From NCBI RefSeq assembly GCF_009829075.1, contig NZ_WUQZ01000004.1, positions 184,497 through 248,496 of the forward strand: DNA of 64,000 bases, read 5' to 3'. The notes beneath the pieces were generated by a model. It was not told where the DNA came from, made no database searches, and worked only from the letters and a program-made list of their open reading frames with translations. A program made the translations under genes and the position numbers. Below are positions 36,527 to 45,807 of the stretch, in pieces. Position 1 is the stretch's first letter, and the number at the start of each line of letters is the position of its first letter. Origin of the DNA: Sphingobacterium composti (lineage in GTDB: Bacteria; Bacteroidota; Bacteroidia; Sphingobacteriales; Sphingobacteriaceae).

Positions 36527-36904
36527 ATGGAAAATCATTTAGATATTCTTGTTCCCTCGTTAGGAGCTCTTTTGGTTTTGTTACCCATAATTTTCTTTTT
36601 GTTTCTTCGTGACATTAAGAAATTTAAATTCCTCTTTTATTTATTCTTAACGCTAACTTTTGGTATTGTATTTCTGATTTTACTAGCGAATTATTTGGAT
36701 AAGGAAAATGCTTATCAATTAAGTCAGTATAGTTTGGCCTCTGAGGATTTAGAAAAAATCAATAGCTTGAAAAGAAGTTTGATGGGTATTGGATGGCCAA
36801 TGAAGGCAATGATGGTCAGTCCTTTTTACCTAATTTATACCGTGTTGATTTATCCAATATTAAGCATTCTTCAAAAAGGTCTGTTACAAAGGAAACTTGG
36901 ATAA
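36527..36904 (+). CDS. Small multi-pass membrane protein of unknown function
   Basis: The protein has about 125 residues and three hydrophobic helices (about residues 8-28, 38-58 and 95-115), with short charged loops such as LRDIKKFKF and ASEDLEKINSLKRS between them. I recognise no family. The ATG at 36527 is taken as start; an in-frame GTG at 36518 overlaps the last base of the preceding broken FAS1 gene. The close spacing suggests that both were one transcript. The third helix region MVSPFYLIYTVLIYPIL is proline-containing. It carries no signal peptide or catalytic motif. Confidence 0.65.
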   Translation: MENHLDILVPSLGALLVLLPIIFFLFLRDIKKFKFLFYLFLTLTFGIVFLILLANYLDKENAYQLSQYSLASEDLEKINSLKRSLMGIGWPMKAMMVSPFYLIYTVLIYPILSILQKGLLQRKLG

Positions 36905-36943
36905 GTATATATTTTATTATATTGCGCATCCAAGGATATAACT

Positions 36944-38026
36944 ATGAAAAGATATAAAGTAGGACTGATAGGGTTTTCAATTGGGGGGCATGTTTTTCAT
37001 GCACCATTTATTGCAAGTAATCCAGATTTAGAATTATATAAGGTGACTGCTCGTAAAGAGGAGCAGCAAAAAATGTTAGCTGAGCGCTATCCAGATGCGA
37101 TTGGTGTATTATCAGCCGATGATATTATCAATGACCCCGAGGTTGATATTGTGGTGGTTGCTACCTCCAATGATGCGCATTACAGTTTGACAAAACAAGC
37201 TTTGGAAGCTGGGAAGCATGTCATTGTCGAAAAACCATTTACCAATACTACAGCCGAAGCGGATGAATTAATTGAACTAGCTAAAGCCAAAGGCTTGTTG
37301 TTATCAGTACATCACAATGCACGCTTTCATTCGGATTTCAAAACAGTAAAACGTGTGCTTAATCAGGGAAGATTAGGTAGAGTGGTAAGTTATGAAGCGC
37401 GATTTGACCGATTCCGTAATTTCTTGAGAGAAGGGGCGTGGCGTGAGCAAGCAGGACCAGGTTCTGGTATACATTACGATTTGGGAGCTCATTTAATAGA
37501 TCAAGCTTTGCAATTATTTGGTCATCCAGAATATGTGTTTGCGGATTTGCGTGTACAGCGCGATGGGGCTGAAGCGATTGATGATTTTGAGTATATTTTG
37601 TCTTATCCACGTCTGAAAGTAACCTTAAGGGGGCAGATGTTAGCAAAGGAACCGACACCTCGATTTGCTATCTATGGCATGAATGGTTCGTTTGTAAAAC
37701 GTGGCGTAGACCCTCAAGAAAATCTATTGCGCGCTGGAATTCGTCCAGAGTCAAAGGTTGACTGGGGAGTGGAATCGGCAGATATACAAGGTTCTTTGTC
37801 TTTGTTGGAGAATGGCGAGGATGTACATGAATATGTGTTGAGTGAAATCGGTACAGGTCAAGATTTTTATAAAAATATCGTAGCTACCTTAAATGGCAAA
37901 GAAGCTTTATTTATAAAACCAGAAGAAGCTCGCGATGTTATCCGCATTTTAGAATTGGGAGATATTTCTTGGAAGGAAAGAAGAACTGTTCCCGTTGCCG
38001 GAGAATTGATTTCTACAAAATATTAG
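36944..38026 (+). CDS. Gfo/Idh/MocA-family NAD(P)-dependent oxidoreductase
   Basis: This cytosolic 360-residue enzyme has an N-terminal Rossmann fold (YKVGLIGFSIGGHVFHAPFI, with GxxxGG) and the family motif VIVEKPFTNTTAEADELI near residue 93, whose EKP lysine is catalytic. The C-terminal alpha/beta domain follows with SGIHYDLGAHLIDQALQLFG, including the conserved Asp and His. It is an oxidoreductase of the YvaA/YdgJ-like subgroup, probably acting on a sugar or inositol-like substrate. It lacks the Tat signal of the two related enzymes at 49294 and 55586. A terminator follows its stop codon. The substrate is unknown. Confidence 0.93.
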   Translation: MKRYKVGLIGFSIGGHVFHAPFIASNPDLELYKVTARKEEQQKMLAERYPDAIGVLSADDIINDPEVDIVVVATSNDAHYSLTKQALEAGKHVIVEKPFTNTTAEADELIELAKAKGLLLSVHHNARFHSDFKTVKRVLNQGRLGRVVSYEARFDRFRNFLREGAWREQAGPGSGIHYDLGAHLIDQALQLFGHPEYVFADLRVQRDGAEAIDDFEYILSYPRLKVTLRGQMLAKEPTPRFAIYGMNGSFVKRGVDPQENLLRAGIRPESKVDWGVESADIQGSLSLLENGEDVHEYVLSEIGTGQDFYKNIVATLNGKEALFIKPEEARDVIRILELGDISWKERRTVPVAGELISTKY

Positions 38027-38032
38027 TAAATC

Positions 38033-38065
38033 AAAATCCCGAAGTTAGATTAATTTCGGGATTTT
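38033..38065 (+). terminator. Intrinsic terminator after the oxidoreductase gene
   Basis: An 11-bp perfect stem (38033-38043 with 38055-38065) with CCCG/CGGG core and an 11-base loop is followed by a T-rich tract. Confidence 0.85.
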
Positions 38066-38257
38066 TGTTTTTTATTAAAATGGTTAAACTAAATTTTCTT
38101 TACAGCGATATAGCAGACTTCTCCTATTGTCGAAGTGACGGGGAGCAATAACGGTTTTTGCTTTCTACTTCTAAATTTCCCACTTCTAACTTTTTACTTA
38201 CTATTAACTTGTCCTATTTACGCAGACAACTTATCTTTGAAGCTTAATTCAAAAACA

Positions 38258-39454
38258 TTGGTAAATTACGACGCGATAATAATTGGTGCTGGAGCTTGTG
38301 GACTGATGTGTGCAGCACAGGCAGGTTTGTTGGGTAAGAAAACACTCGTTCTCGAGCGAAATGATAAACCTGGCGCAAAAATCCTGATTTCAGGTGGAGG
38401 TCGTTGTAATTATACCAATTTAGGCACTACTATCGATAATTTCGTTTCTGAAAATCCCAAATTTCTGAATGCGGTCTTTTCACAATGGTCAGTAGATGAT
38501 ACCATTCAGTTTTTTGAAAATTTTGGTGGTATCAAGCCACAAGAAAAAACATTAGGTCAACTTTTTCCAACAACGAATAAGGCTAAGGATATTGTCGCAA
38601 CTTTTACTAAGTTGGTTTATGAAACTGGTCAAGATTTGTGGTTAAATACATTAGTGAAAGGAATTCAGAAAGTTGATGAAGGATATGAACTTTCGATAGA
38701 GCGAAATGGTAAAGAGGAGAAAGTAAAGGCTAATAAAGTCGTATTTGCTTCTGGTGGTTTGCCTGTACACAAATTAGGCGCGTCAGATTTTGCATTGCGT
38801 GTAGCTCGACAATTTGATATGGAAATTGTACAAACTGCGCCGGCTTTAGTTCCGCTGACTATTACAGGTAAGGATGCCGATTGGTATGCTTCCTTATCTG
38901 GGAACTCTGTTTTTGCACGTGTCTATAACGATAAAATATCTTTCGAGGAGAATATACTTTTTACGCATTGGGGGCTGAGTGGTCCTGCTATTTTGCAGAT
39001 TTCATCTTATTGGAAAGCTGGAGAAACTTTTACCATTGACTTGTTACCAAAATTTAAACTAGAAGATGTCATCAAGCAAGAACGTAATGATGGAGGTAGG
39101 CGTTTGGTCGGGCAGTTGCTCAACGATTATTTTACCAAAAAAATGGTCGATGCTTTGGGTAAATTCTTGCCGTTAGATATAAAAATTGCTTCACTGAGTA
39201 AAGTTGATGCAAAATTAATTATCGATACCATTCACAAATTCAAAGTAAAACCTGCAGGCGACAAAGGCTATGATAAGGCGGAAGTCATGCGAGGCGGTAT
39301 TTCAACGACGGAACTAAACCCGAAGACATTGGAATCGAAGAAAAATCCAGGTTTGTACTTCGGTGGCGAGGCTGTGGACATCACAGGTTGGCTAGGTGGA
39401 TACAATTTTCAGTGGGCTTGGGCAGCTGGTTTTGCAATAGCGCAGGATATATAA
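38258..39454 (+). CDS. BaiN/YhiN (HI0933)-like FAD-dependent oxidoreductase
   Basis: The protein has an N-terminal FAD-binding motif (YDAIIIGAGACGLMCAAQAG) at its very start. The family marker GGGRCNYTN lies near residue 46, and the C-terminal FAD motif GLYFGGEAVDITGWLGGYN is followed by QWAWAAGFA. This matches HI0933-like flavoproteins (usual length about 400; BaiN in bile acid dehydroxylation is a distant relative). The start is uncertain. The frame is open from an ATG at 38135, but that would add about 40 non-family residues coded by pyrimidine-rich DNA. The TTG at 38258 gives the natural N-terminus three codons before the Rossmann strand. The physiological substrate is unknown. Confidence 0.85.
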   Translation: MVNYDAIIIGAGACGLMCAAQAGLLGKKTLVLERNDKPGAKILISGGGRCNYTNLGTTIDNFVSENPKFLNAVFSQWSVDDTIQFFENFGGIKPQEKTLGQLFPTTNKAKDIVATFTKLVYETGQDLWLNTLVKGIQKVDEGYELSIERNGKEEKVKANKVVFASGGLPVHKLGASDFALRVARQFDMEIVQTAPALVPLTITGKDADWYASLSGNSVFARVYNDKISFEENILFTHWGLSGPAILQISSYWKAGETFTIDLLPKFKLEDVIKQERNDGGRRLVGQLLNDYFTKKMVDALGKFLPLDIKIASLSKVDAKLIIDTIHKFKVKPAGDKGYDKAEVMRGGISTTELNPKTLESKKNPGLYFGGEAVDITGWLGGYNFQWAWAAGFAIAQDI

Positions 39455-39726
39455 TCATTTATTTTATAATAAAGTCTATTTATGTTATGGGCAAAAGAAA
39501 AGTTTTTGTATTTTGCATAATGCTAAACTTTAAAAAGTTAAGATTAGTACATTTACTATGAAAACATTTGATTATTAATAATAATCTATTCAATCTAACC
39601 CTTTAGTATTCAGAAGTTTTGTTATGATATGATGCATGTGCATTAATTATTTATATTTTAATAATGCTCTTAATATATGGTCAGTTATTAAACATCACTT
39701 TAGTAATATAAAAGGATTTTTTACCT

Positions 39727-40140
39727 ATGAATCCAATACGAGTAACACTAGTAGAAGATAATGCTATCTTCTGTTTCTTATTTAAAAAATTTTTGGAAGA
39801 TTATCCTTCCAGAAAAATCGTCGTTGAAGTTTTTTCAGATGGTAAAAAGGCTTGGGATCATTTTGTATCTATTCAAGGTCAGCCTGAATTATTTCCCCAA
39901 ATGATTTTCATTGATATTAATATGCCATTTATGAATGGCTGGGAGCTAATAGAAAATCTGGTGGTAAATGATTTTAATTTTATTAAGGAGATTCCGAGTT
40001 ATATTGTCAGTTCGTCGAAAAGTTCTTTAGATATAGGAAAATTTAAAGAATATAAATTTATCAAAGACTATATTATTAAACCAATTGATCGAGAAGGTAT
40101 TTATGCAATTTTGGATAAATATCAAGAAGATCTTTTATGA
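39727..40140 (+). CDS. Single-domain response regulator (receiver protein)
   Basis: The 137-residue protein is one CheY-like receiver domain with no output domain. It opens with the acidic pair in VTLVEDNAIFCFLFKKFL. The phospho-acceptor Asp is in MIFIDINMPFMNGWEL near residue 62, and a Ser/Lys pair follows (VSSSKSS, then DYIIKPID). Such stand-alone receivers relay phosphate or act by protein contact. It starts a run of five closely packed plus-strand genes ending with two histidine kinases, which are its likely partners. Its last 38 bases overlap the next gene. Confidence 0.93.
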   Translation: MNPIRVTLVEDNAIFCFLFKKFLEDYPSRKIVVEVFSDGKKAWDHFVSIQGQPELFPQMIFIDINMPFMNGWELIENLVVNDFNFIKEIPSYIVSSSKSSLDIGKFKEYKFIKDYIIKPIDREGIYAILDKYQEDLL

Positions 40141-40969
40141 CCAAAATTATATATCAGTGGCATTAGTATTCAAAGAAGGAAGACCTGTAGTTCGATTAAG
40201 AGCCTTTAGAGCTATCGATGATCCAAAAACTTGTGAGAAATTTATCCAAGGACATGAACACGTGCTTACTGCAATAGGTGTGAAGAAGGTTACATCATCC
40301 AAAAACGATTGGATGTATAATCCTGCGGCATTCGTTTTAATTGTCGAATCGCTGGATGGAGAAAATGTATACGGAGGGGCGCGGATACATGTTGCGGGAG
40401 GTTCTCAACCGCTTCCTATTGAGGAAGCTACAGGAAAAATGGATCCATCAATTTTTGATTTAGTATGGGACTATGCACAAGAAGGAACAGGAGAGGGGTG
40501 TGGCCTTTGGAATTCTAGAGAGATTGCGGGATATGGTATCGGTAGCATATTCCTTACACGTGCAGCAATTGCCATCTCTCCGCAGATAGGAATCAAATCT
40601 TTATTTGCTTTATGTGCTCCATACACGATTAATCTTACAAAAAGTGTGGGATATAGACAAGAAACGAGTGTGGGTAATAATGGAACTTTTTATTATCCTA
40701 AATTGGATCTTCTTGCTACTACGATGGTTCTTGATGATGTGGATTCGTTGTCATTAGCATCCGAAGATGATAGAAATGCGATATTAGCTTTGCGAAATAA
40801 TTTGGATTGTACTCGGATAGAAGTGTTGCGTTCTAAGGAAATCGAGATTCAATATCAATTAGGTTTAGATTTTAAAGGAAATTGGAATTTAAATGAGGTG
40901 ATTGCGAATCTGTCCAAACGAACAAAGCTTGATAATGATATTGATGATAATGATATCCAAATAATGTAA
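40103..40969 (+). CDS. Autoinducer-synthase/GNAT-like acyltransferase-fold protein of unknown reaction
   Basis: I recognise no named enzyme, but the sequence looks like the acyltransferase fold of N-acyl amino acid and autoinducer synthases. An early arginine-rich strand (GRPVVRLRAFRAIDD) is followed by the core strand VYGGARIHVAGGSQPLPIE. The conserved block GLWNSREIAGYGIGSIFLT and the end-strand SLFALCAPYTINL with GYRQE come next. The start is unclear. ATG at 40103 lies inside the receiver gene; a TTG at 40085 is further up. The ATG that overlaps the receiver stop is out of frame. This forces a 38-base overlap and probably coupled translation. Next to an E1-like enzyme and histidine kinases it may make a diffusible signal. 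That role is inference. Confidence 0.6.
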   Translation: MQFWINIKKIFYDQNYISVALVFKEGRPVVRLRAFRAIDDPKTCEKFIQGHEHVLTAIGVKKVTSSKNDWMYNPAAFVLIVESLDGENVYGGARIHVAGGSQPLPIEEATGKMDPSIFDLVWDYAQEGTGEGCGLWNSREIAGYGIGSIFLTRAAIAISPQIGIKSLFALCAPYTINLTKSVGYRQETSVGNNGTFYYPKLDLLATTMVLDDVDSLSLASEDDRNAILALRNNLDCTRIEVLRSKEIEIQYQLGLDFKGNWNLNEVIANLSKRTKLDNDIDDNDIQIM

Positions 40970-40991
40970 CTACAAGTTATAGCATATAGAT

Positions 40992-42074
40992 ATGAATGAT
41001 AAATTTGAGAATTCCTATCCCTATAAACCTATTTTCTTCCATAACTCAAATATTGAAGATAGTGCTCGTCTATCGGCACTAAAAAGTAGTGAAGAAGTAG
41101 TATTTCTTTATGATGAAATAGAAAGACAGATCGCAGAACTCATACGCTGTCGCTTTCCAATGGGAATTCCGGAAGATAAAGCTAAAAGCTTACATAATGA
41201 AATTTTGGATGGTAAAGATTTGACAGATTATGGAGTTTGGGTGTATTATCCTTGGCGTAAAACATTAGTACATCTGTTAGATGAAAAAGAATTTGTAGAG
41301 GTACGGACTAATCGTAATCAGCTAAAAATAGCAAAGGAAGAACATGAGGAACTTGCAAACAAAACTATTGGAATAATAGGTCTGTCTGTTGGGCAATCTA
41401 TTGCATTGACAATTGCGATGGAAAGAATTTGCGGACGTTTGAGACTTGCAGATTTTGACGCATTAGATCTAAGTAATATGAATAGACTGCGGACTGGAGT
41501 ATTTAATATATCTGTGCCTAAAGTAGTAATTGCAGCTAGAGAAATCGCGGAAATTGATCCATTTTTGGATGTAGAAATTTATCCTGAAGGCGTATTAGAT
41601 TCTAATTTTGATTTGTTTTTGAATGGCGATGGTGGTGTTGATGTACTGGTAGAGGTATGTGATAGTTTTGATGTTAAAATTAAAAGCAGATTAGTAGCAC
41701 GAAAACACCATATACCTGTCGTTATGGATACTAATGATAGAGGAATGTTGGATATTGAACGTTTTGATTTAGAGCCAACGAGACGAATATTTCATGGATT
41801 AGCTGGAGATTTATCAGTAGAAAAGCTAAGTAAGTTGACGCAAGGAGAAAGAATGGGATATCTGATGAAGATTGTAGATGCTGCAAGTTTATCCCAAAAG
41901 ATGAAAATGTCGCTTCCTGAGATAAATAAAACCTTGGCATCCTGGCCTCAGTTGGCCTCAGAGGTAGTTTTAGGAGGAGCTATTACGACCACAGTATGCC
42001 GAGAGATTTTACTGGGTCATGATGTGAAATCTGGACGACACTATTTGGATGTGGAAAAATTAATCAAAGATTAA
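40992..42074 (+). CDS. Stand-alone ThiF/E1-like adenylyltransferase
   Basis: This 360-residue protein has an N-terminal helical region (1-120, with GVWVYYPWRKTLVHLLDE) and a ThiF/MoeB/E1 nucleotide-binding domain. IGIIGLSVGQSIALT (126-140) replaces the usual GxGxxG. The ATP and magnesium residues are kept: D154 and D156 in ADFDALDLSNMNR, N162, R165, K177 and D224 after C223. No CxxC zinc pairs are present. From memory it resembles the E1 part of Rv1355c-type proteins, which carry a C-terminal nitroreductase domain; here that domain is missing. It should activate a carboxylate as an acyl-adenylate. No ubiquitin-like or sulphur-carrier partner is visible nearby. Confidence 0.8.
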   Translation: MNDKFENSYPYKPIFFHNSNIEDSARLSALKSSEEVVFLYDEIERQIAELIRCRFPMGIPEDKAKSLHNEILDGKDLTDYGVWVYYPWRKTLVHLLDEKEFVEVRTNRNQLKIAKEEHEELANKTIGIIGLSVGQSIALTIAMERICGRLRLADFDALDLSNMNRLRTGVFNISVPKVVIAAREIAEIDPFLDVEIYPEGVLDSNFDLFLNGDGGVDVLVEVCDSFDVKIKSRLVARKHHIPVVMDTNDRGMLDIERFDLEPTRRIFHGLAGDLSVEKLSKLTQGERMGYLMKIVDAASLSQKMKMSLPEINKTLASWPQLASEVVLGGAITTTVCREILLGHDVKSGRHYLDVEKLIKD

Positions 42075-42085
42075 TAAGAATTGAT

Positions 42086-44251
42086 ATGAATATTAGAACT
42101 ATTCTATTAATATTATATGTTTTCACAGTTTGCACTCTTGTCCAAGCAAATCCACCTTTCGTATTTACAGAGGAGGCTGGTAATAATTATATAGGTAGAC
42201 ATATTTCCATTTTAAAGGATCCAACTCGTACATTAACCTTTTCGGAGATTCAACAATTAAAAGATAAATTCATTGACATAGATCAGGATGTGCCAAATTT
42301 GGGAGTAGGGGATGCTACTAATTGGATTAGATTTACTGTAAAAAATGAATCAGATATTGAAAATTTAATTGTCAATCTTTCCCAAACAAATATTGATGAA
42401 GTTGTTTTTTATACAGTAAAAAATGGAATTGTAGATAGTATAGTTTCTGAGTCAAGTGGGAGTGGTAGTGGATTCATTTTCTCACATCAATTCTCTTTGT
42501 TCGATCTTCCAATAAAAAAAGGAGAAGAAATAGAGTGTTATTTTAAGTTATATAGTCATACGCAAATATCAGCACCAATATCCATTCATTGTCAAAAGAG
42601 TTTATTTAATAAGCTTTTAAATACTGATATATTTTCGGCTATATATATAGGACTCATGCTTTCGATGATACTATATAATATTTTCCTTTATTTTACGACA
42701 CGCGAGTCACATTATTTTTCATATGTAAATTATATTTTTTGGGTTGTCGTAGCGCAATTAGCCATACTAGGTTTACTTGCACCATTATTGGAAATTGAAA
42801 ATGATTGGATTAAAAGTAGATTACTAACATTTACAGGAGCAACCTCAGGTATTGCTGCGATATTTTTTGTAAAATCATTTTTGCAGACTTCTGAAAATTC
42901 TCCCAACTTCAATAAGCTACTGAATATCTTTATTCTTGGCTATCTAATTGCAATTGTATTATTAGGAGTAGGATTCATTACACCAGCATACAAAATGGTA
43001 AACTTTGTGGCTGGCGGAGGAAGTGCCATTGTGCTAATTTTGGCATTTCGACTTTCACGTCAAAAATATAGACAAACAAAGTATTTTCTTTTTGCTTGGT
43101 GTATTTTTTTGATTAGCGTTTTGGTCTATGTTTTGAAGGATTACAATGTTTTACCCTACAATTTTTTTACTTTACGATCTGTTCAAATAGGCTCATTTAT
43201 TGAAGCTATACTTCTTTCCTTTGCATTAGGAGATAAGATAAATATCTACAGAAAGGAAAAGGAAGAGTCACAATCTAAAGCGTTGAAAATTTTACTTGAA
43301 AATGAGCGCTTGATAAGAGTTCAAAATACGGAGTTGGAGTTAAAAGTAAAAGAGCGAACAATGGATTTGACTGTAGCAAACGAATCTTTAAAAGCAACTT
43401 TGAAGAACTTGAAGGATACACAGTCACAGTTGGTAGAAGCTGAAAAAATGGCTTCATTAGGTCAGCTAACGGCAGGCGTGGCACATGAAATTAATAATCC
43501 AATCAATTTTGTGACTTCAAATGTTACTCCATTGCGTCGTGATATTGATATGATATGGGAGGCAATAGGAGAATTTGAGAAATTGGCTTTGAATTCGGAT
43601 TTATCAGTTAATGAAAAACAAAATTGGATTGCACAATATAAAGATGATTTAGACTTTGACTACGTCAAAACTGAGGTAGAATATTTGCTCAAAGGAATGC
43701 ATGAAGGAGCAAGTCGTACAGCAGAAATAGTGAAGAGTTTGCGTGTCTTTTCTCGTGTTGATGAGGACACGTTGAAATTTGCTGATATTAATGAAGGTGT
43801 GGAATCAACTATGGTAATCTTGAATAGTCTGGTAAAGGATCGCATTAATGTCATTAAAGAATATGGAGATATACCGTTTGTAGAATGCTATGCGGGCAAA
43901 TTGAATCAAGTTTTTCTTAATATCATAACCAATGCGATATACGCTATTGACAAGAAATTTCCAGCAAATTCAGGTGGTATTTTGAAAATTGAGACAAGTT
44001 TATTGGATAATGGTTCTTCGGTTGCTGTTAAAATTTCAGATAATGGCATTGGAATTCCTGAAGATATTAGGAACAAAATATTTGAACCATTCTTTACGAC
44101 TAAAGATGTGGGTGAAGGGACAGGATTGGGGATGTCTATAGCTTATAATACTATTGACAAGCATAACGGAAAAATATGGATTGAATCTGTTTTGGGAGAA
44201 GGTACTACGTTTAATATAGTAATTCCAATCAAGCAGACTATTAACTCATAG
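42086..44251 (+). CDS. 7TMR-DISM sensor histidine kinase
   Basis: This 721-residue membrane kinase starts with a signal peptide ([17 protein letters not shown]). A periplasmic 7TMR-DISMED2 beta domain (about 28-165; [11 protein letters not shown]) binds carbohydrate-like ligands in the family. Seven membrane helices lie at about 180-385 (7TMR-DISM), followed by a coiled coil (390-455). The kinase core has the phospho-accepting His in [16 protein letters not shown] near residue 467, an N-box ([16 protein letters not shown]), G1 (DNGIGIPE), F box (FEPFFTTK) and G2 (GTGLGMSIA). The periplasmic domain suggests it senses a small extracellular molecule, perhaps one made by the neighbouring enzymes. 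It has no receiver of its own. Confidence 0.93.
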   Translation: MNIRTILLILYVFTVCTLVQANPPFVFTEEAGNNYIGRHISILKDPTRTLTFSEIQQLKDKFIDIDQDVPNLGVGDATNWIRFTVKNESDIENLIVNLSQTNIDEVVFYTVKNGIVDSIVSESSGSGSGFIFSHQFSLFDLPIKKGEEIECYFKLYSHTQISAPISIHCQKSLFNKLLNTDIFSAIYIGLMLSMILYNIFLYFTTRESHYFSYVNYIFWVVVAQLAILGLLAPLLEIENDWIKSRLLTFTGATSGIAAIFFVKSFLQTSENSPNFNKLLNIFILGYLIAIVLLGVGFITPAYKMVNFVAGGGSAIVLILAFRLSRQKYRQTKYFLFAWCIFLISVLVYVLKDYNVLPYNFFTLRSVQIGSFIEAILLSFALGDKINIYRKEKEESQSKALKILLENERLIRVQNTELELKVKERTMDLTVANESLKATLKNLKDTQSQLVEAEKMASLGQLTAGVAHEINNPINFVTSNVTPLRRDIDMIWEAIGEFEKLALNSDLSVNEKQNWIAQYKDDLDFDYVKTEVEYLLKGMHEGASRTAEIVKSLRVFSRVDEDTLKFADINEGVESTMVILNSLVKDRINVIKEYGDIPFVECYAGKLNQVFLNIITNAIYAIDKKFPANSGGILKIETSLLDNGSSVAVKISDNGIGIPEDIRNKIFEPFFTTKDVGEGTGLGMSIAYNTIDKHNGKIWIESVLGEGTTFNIVIPIKQTINS

Positions 44252-44257
44252 CTTACT

Positions 44258-45340
44258 ATGGAAAAAATTGAAATTTTATATGTCGATGATGAAGTAAATA
44301 ATCTACTGGGATTTAAAGCAAATTTCAGATTAGATTACATCATTCATATAGCTTCTAATACCAAAGAGGCAGAAAAGATTTTGGCAGAAAATCCAAATAT
44401 TAGAATAATTTTCTGTGATCATCGTATGCCAGATGAATTGGGAGTTGATTTTTTATCCAGAATTAAAAAAGAATATCCTAGACCAATTCGTATACTATTG
44501 ACCGCTTACGCGGATATGAGTGTGGTTATAGATGCGATTAATAAAGGAAATATCTTTAAGTTTGTTCGCAAGCCTTGGATGAACGAAGAAATAATATCGT
44601 CAATAGAAGAGGCTAATAAATTTTATATAGCTACCTCACTTTTAGACATTCGTAACCAAGAATTGCAAAAAGCGTATGATGAATTGGATAAATTCGCGTA
44701 TAGTATAAGTCATGATTTGCGTGATCCATTGACGGGTGTGCTTTCAGCGATTACTTATGCTTTGGGGTATGATAAAGTGAAAGACATTCATGAATTATTA
44801 CTACTCATGCAAGGATCTATTTTGAAATTGGATCAATATATTGATAGTCTTAGAGATTACTATCTATTGAGAAGAGGCGAGTTGTTGCTAAAAGATATTG
44901 ACTTTCATGAAGTTGCAAATAATTTAAGAGATTTTTATCAAGTATCGGTAGAAAGAACACAAATCGATTTTAAAGTTGATGTGGATCAAGCTGCAGATTT
45001 TAAATGTGATATCTCACTAATTGAACTCATCATCCACAATTTATTGAGCAATGCATTCAAGTATCAAAGAGAAGGTGAGCCTAATAAATTCATTCATGTA
45101 TCAATACATGTTGCTAAAGGTTTGGCAACAATTCAAGTAAAAGATAATGGTATTGGAATCCCCTTAGATGCTCAAGAAGAGATTTTTAAGTTATTCTATA
45201 GAGCGAGTACGCAATCACAGGGCATGGGATTTGGACTTTATAACGTACGTAGTGCATTAATTAAAATTAAAGGAACTATAGAAATCGAATCTGCATTAGG
45301 TGAAGGAACCACCTTTATAGTAAAAATTCTAAGTAAATAA
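44258..45340 (+). CDS. Receiver-histidine kinase hybrid (REC-HisKA-HATPase)
   Basis: The 360-residue soluble protein begins with a receiver domain (ILYVDDEVNNLLGFKANF; phospho-Asp in IIFCDHRMPDELGVDFL near residue 50; KPW switch at about 106). A helix and a HisKA domain follow (FAYSISHDLRDPLTGVL, His near residue 152), then an ATPase domain (LIIHNLLSNAFKYQ, DNGIGIPLD, GMGFGLYNV). The order receiver first, kinase second marks it as an intermediate that takes phosphate and passes on a signal. The gene starts 6 bases after the membrane kinase gene, so the two kinases probably act in series. The receiver is clearly related to that of the opposing gene at 45349. Confidence 0.93.
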   Translation: MEKIEILYVDDEVNNLLGFKANFRLDYIIHIASNTKEAEKILAENPNIRIIFCDHRMPDELGVDFLSRIKKEYPRPIRILLTAYADMSVVIDAINKGNIFKFVRKPWMNEEIISSIEEANKFYIATSLLDIRNQELQKAYDELDKFAYSISHDLRDPLTGVLSAITYALGYDKVKDIHELLLLMQGSILKLDQYIDSLRDYYLLRRGELLLKDIDFHEVANNLRDFYQVSVERTQIDFKVDVDQAADFKCDISLIELIIHNLLSNAFKYQREGEPNKFIHVSIHVAKGLATIQVKDNGIGIPLDAQEEIFKLFYRASTQSQGMGFGLYNVRSALIKIKGTIEIESALGEGTTFIVKILSK

Positions 45341-45342
45341 GC

Positions 45343-45378
45343 TTTCTCTTAAGACAAAAGCTTCTGTCTTAAGAGAAA
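45343..45378. terminator. Bidirectional terminator ending the signalling block
   Basis: A 14-bp perfect stem (45343-45356 with 45365-45378) with an 8-base loop lies directly after the hybrid kinase stop. It overlaps the last codons of the opposing receiver gene and can stop transcripts from both strands. Confidence 0.8.
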
Positions 45379-45807
45379 TTCTAATTGTTCGTTTGATAGC
45401 TCTAGTTGAGAGAATTTTTCCATAGCAGATTTTCTATCTGCGTATATTTGATAAGCTCTTTGTATCGTGTCATCCAATTCCTTCTCATCCCAAGGTTTGG
45501 TCAAATAATGAAATATTTTACCTTTATTTACGGCATCAATTACAGCACTCATATCTGAGTAGCCTGTCAATAAAATTCGTATTGGCTCCGCATTGATATC
45601 TATTACTTTTTCCAAAAATTCTACACCTGTCATTTCCGGCATTCTTTGATCTGTAATAATGATATCAATTGGTTTTTTCTTAACAATTTCTAGGGCAGCA
45701 TCGCCGCTAATAGCAGTGTGTACATTATATTTTATGCGAAAGGTAGCTTTAAATGAAAACAAGTTATTCTCTTCATCATCTACATAAAGAACTGATATTT
45801 TACTCAT
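45349..45807 (-). CDS. Receiver-domain response regulator (RpfG-like receiver)
   Basis: The 152-residue protein has one receiver domain (VLYVDDEENNLFSFKATFR; phospho-Asp in IIITDQRMPEMTGVEFL near residue 53; Thr and Lys switch residues in LLTGYSD and YLTKPWDEKEL) and a C-terminal helical tail of about 30 residues without an enzymatic output. Its receiver is similar along its length to that of the hybrid kinase at 44258. They share the LYVDDE-NNL start and the VDAVNKG/IDAINKG helix, so one probably arose from the other. The two genes face each other and share a terminator. It is a likely phosphate sink or relay partner for the block. Confidence 0.9.
   Translation of the reverse strand: MSKISVLYVDDEENNLFSFKATFRIKYNVHTAISGDAALEIVKKKPIDIIITDQRMPEMTGVEFLEKVIDINAEPIRILLTGYSDMSAVIDAVNKGKIFHYLTKPWDEKELDDTIQRAYQIYADRKSAMEKFSQLELSNEQLEFLLRQKLLS

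Noticed and set aside
38135..38257. Extended N-terminus with a hydrophobic segment for the BaiN/YhiN-like flavoprotein
   Set aside because: The residues are coded by pyrimidine-rich repeats (ACTTCTAA twice) and precede a complete cytosolic FAD domain; family members start at the Rossmann strand, so the extension is probably untranslated leader.
44258..45807. Receiver at 45349 as a fragment of the hybrid kinase
   Set aside because: It is on the opposite strand with its own start and a complete receiver fold, so it is a separate paralogue, not a broken piece.
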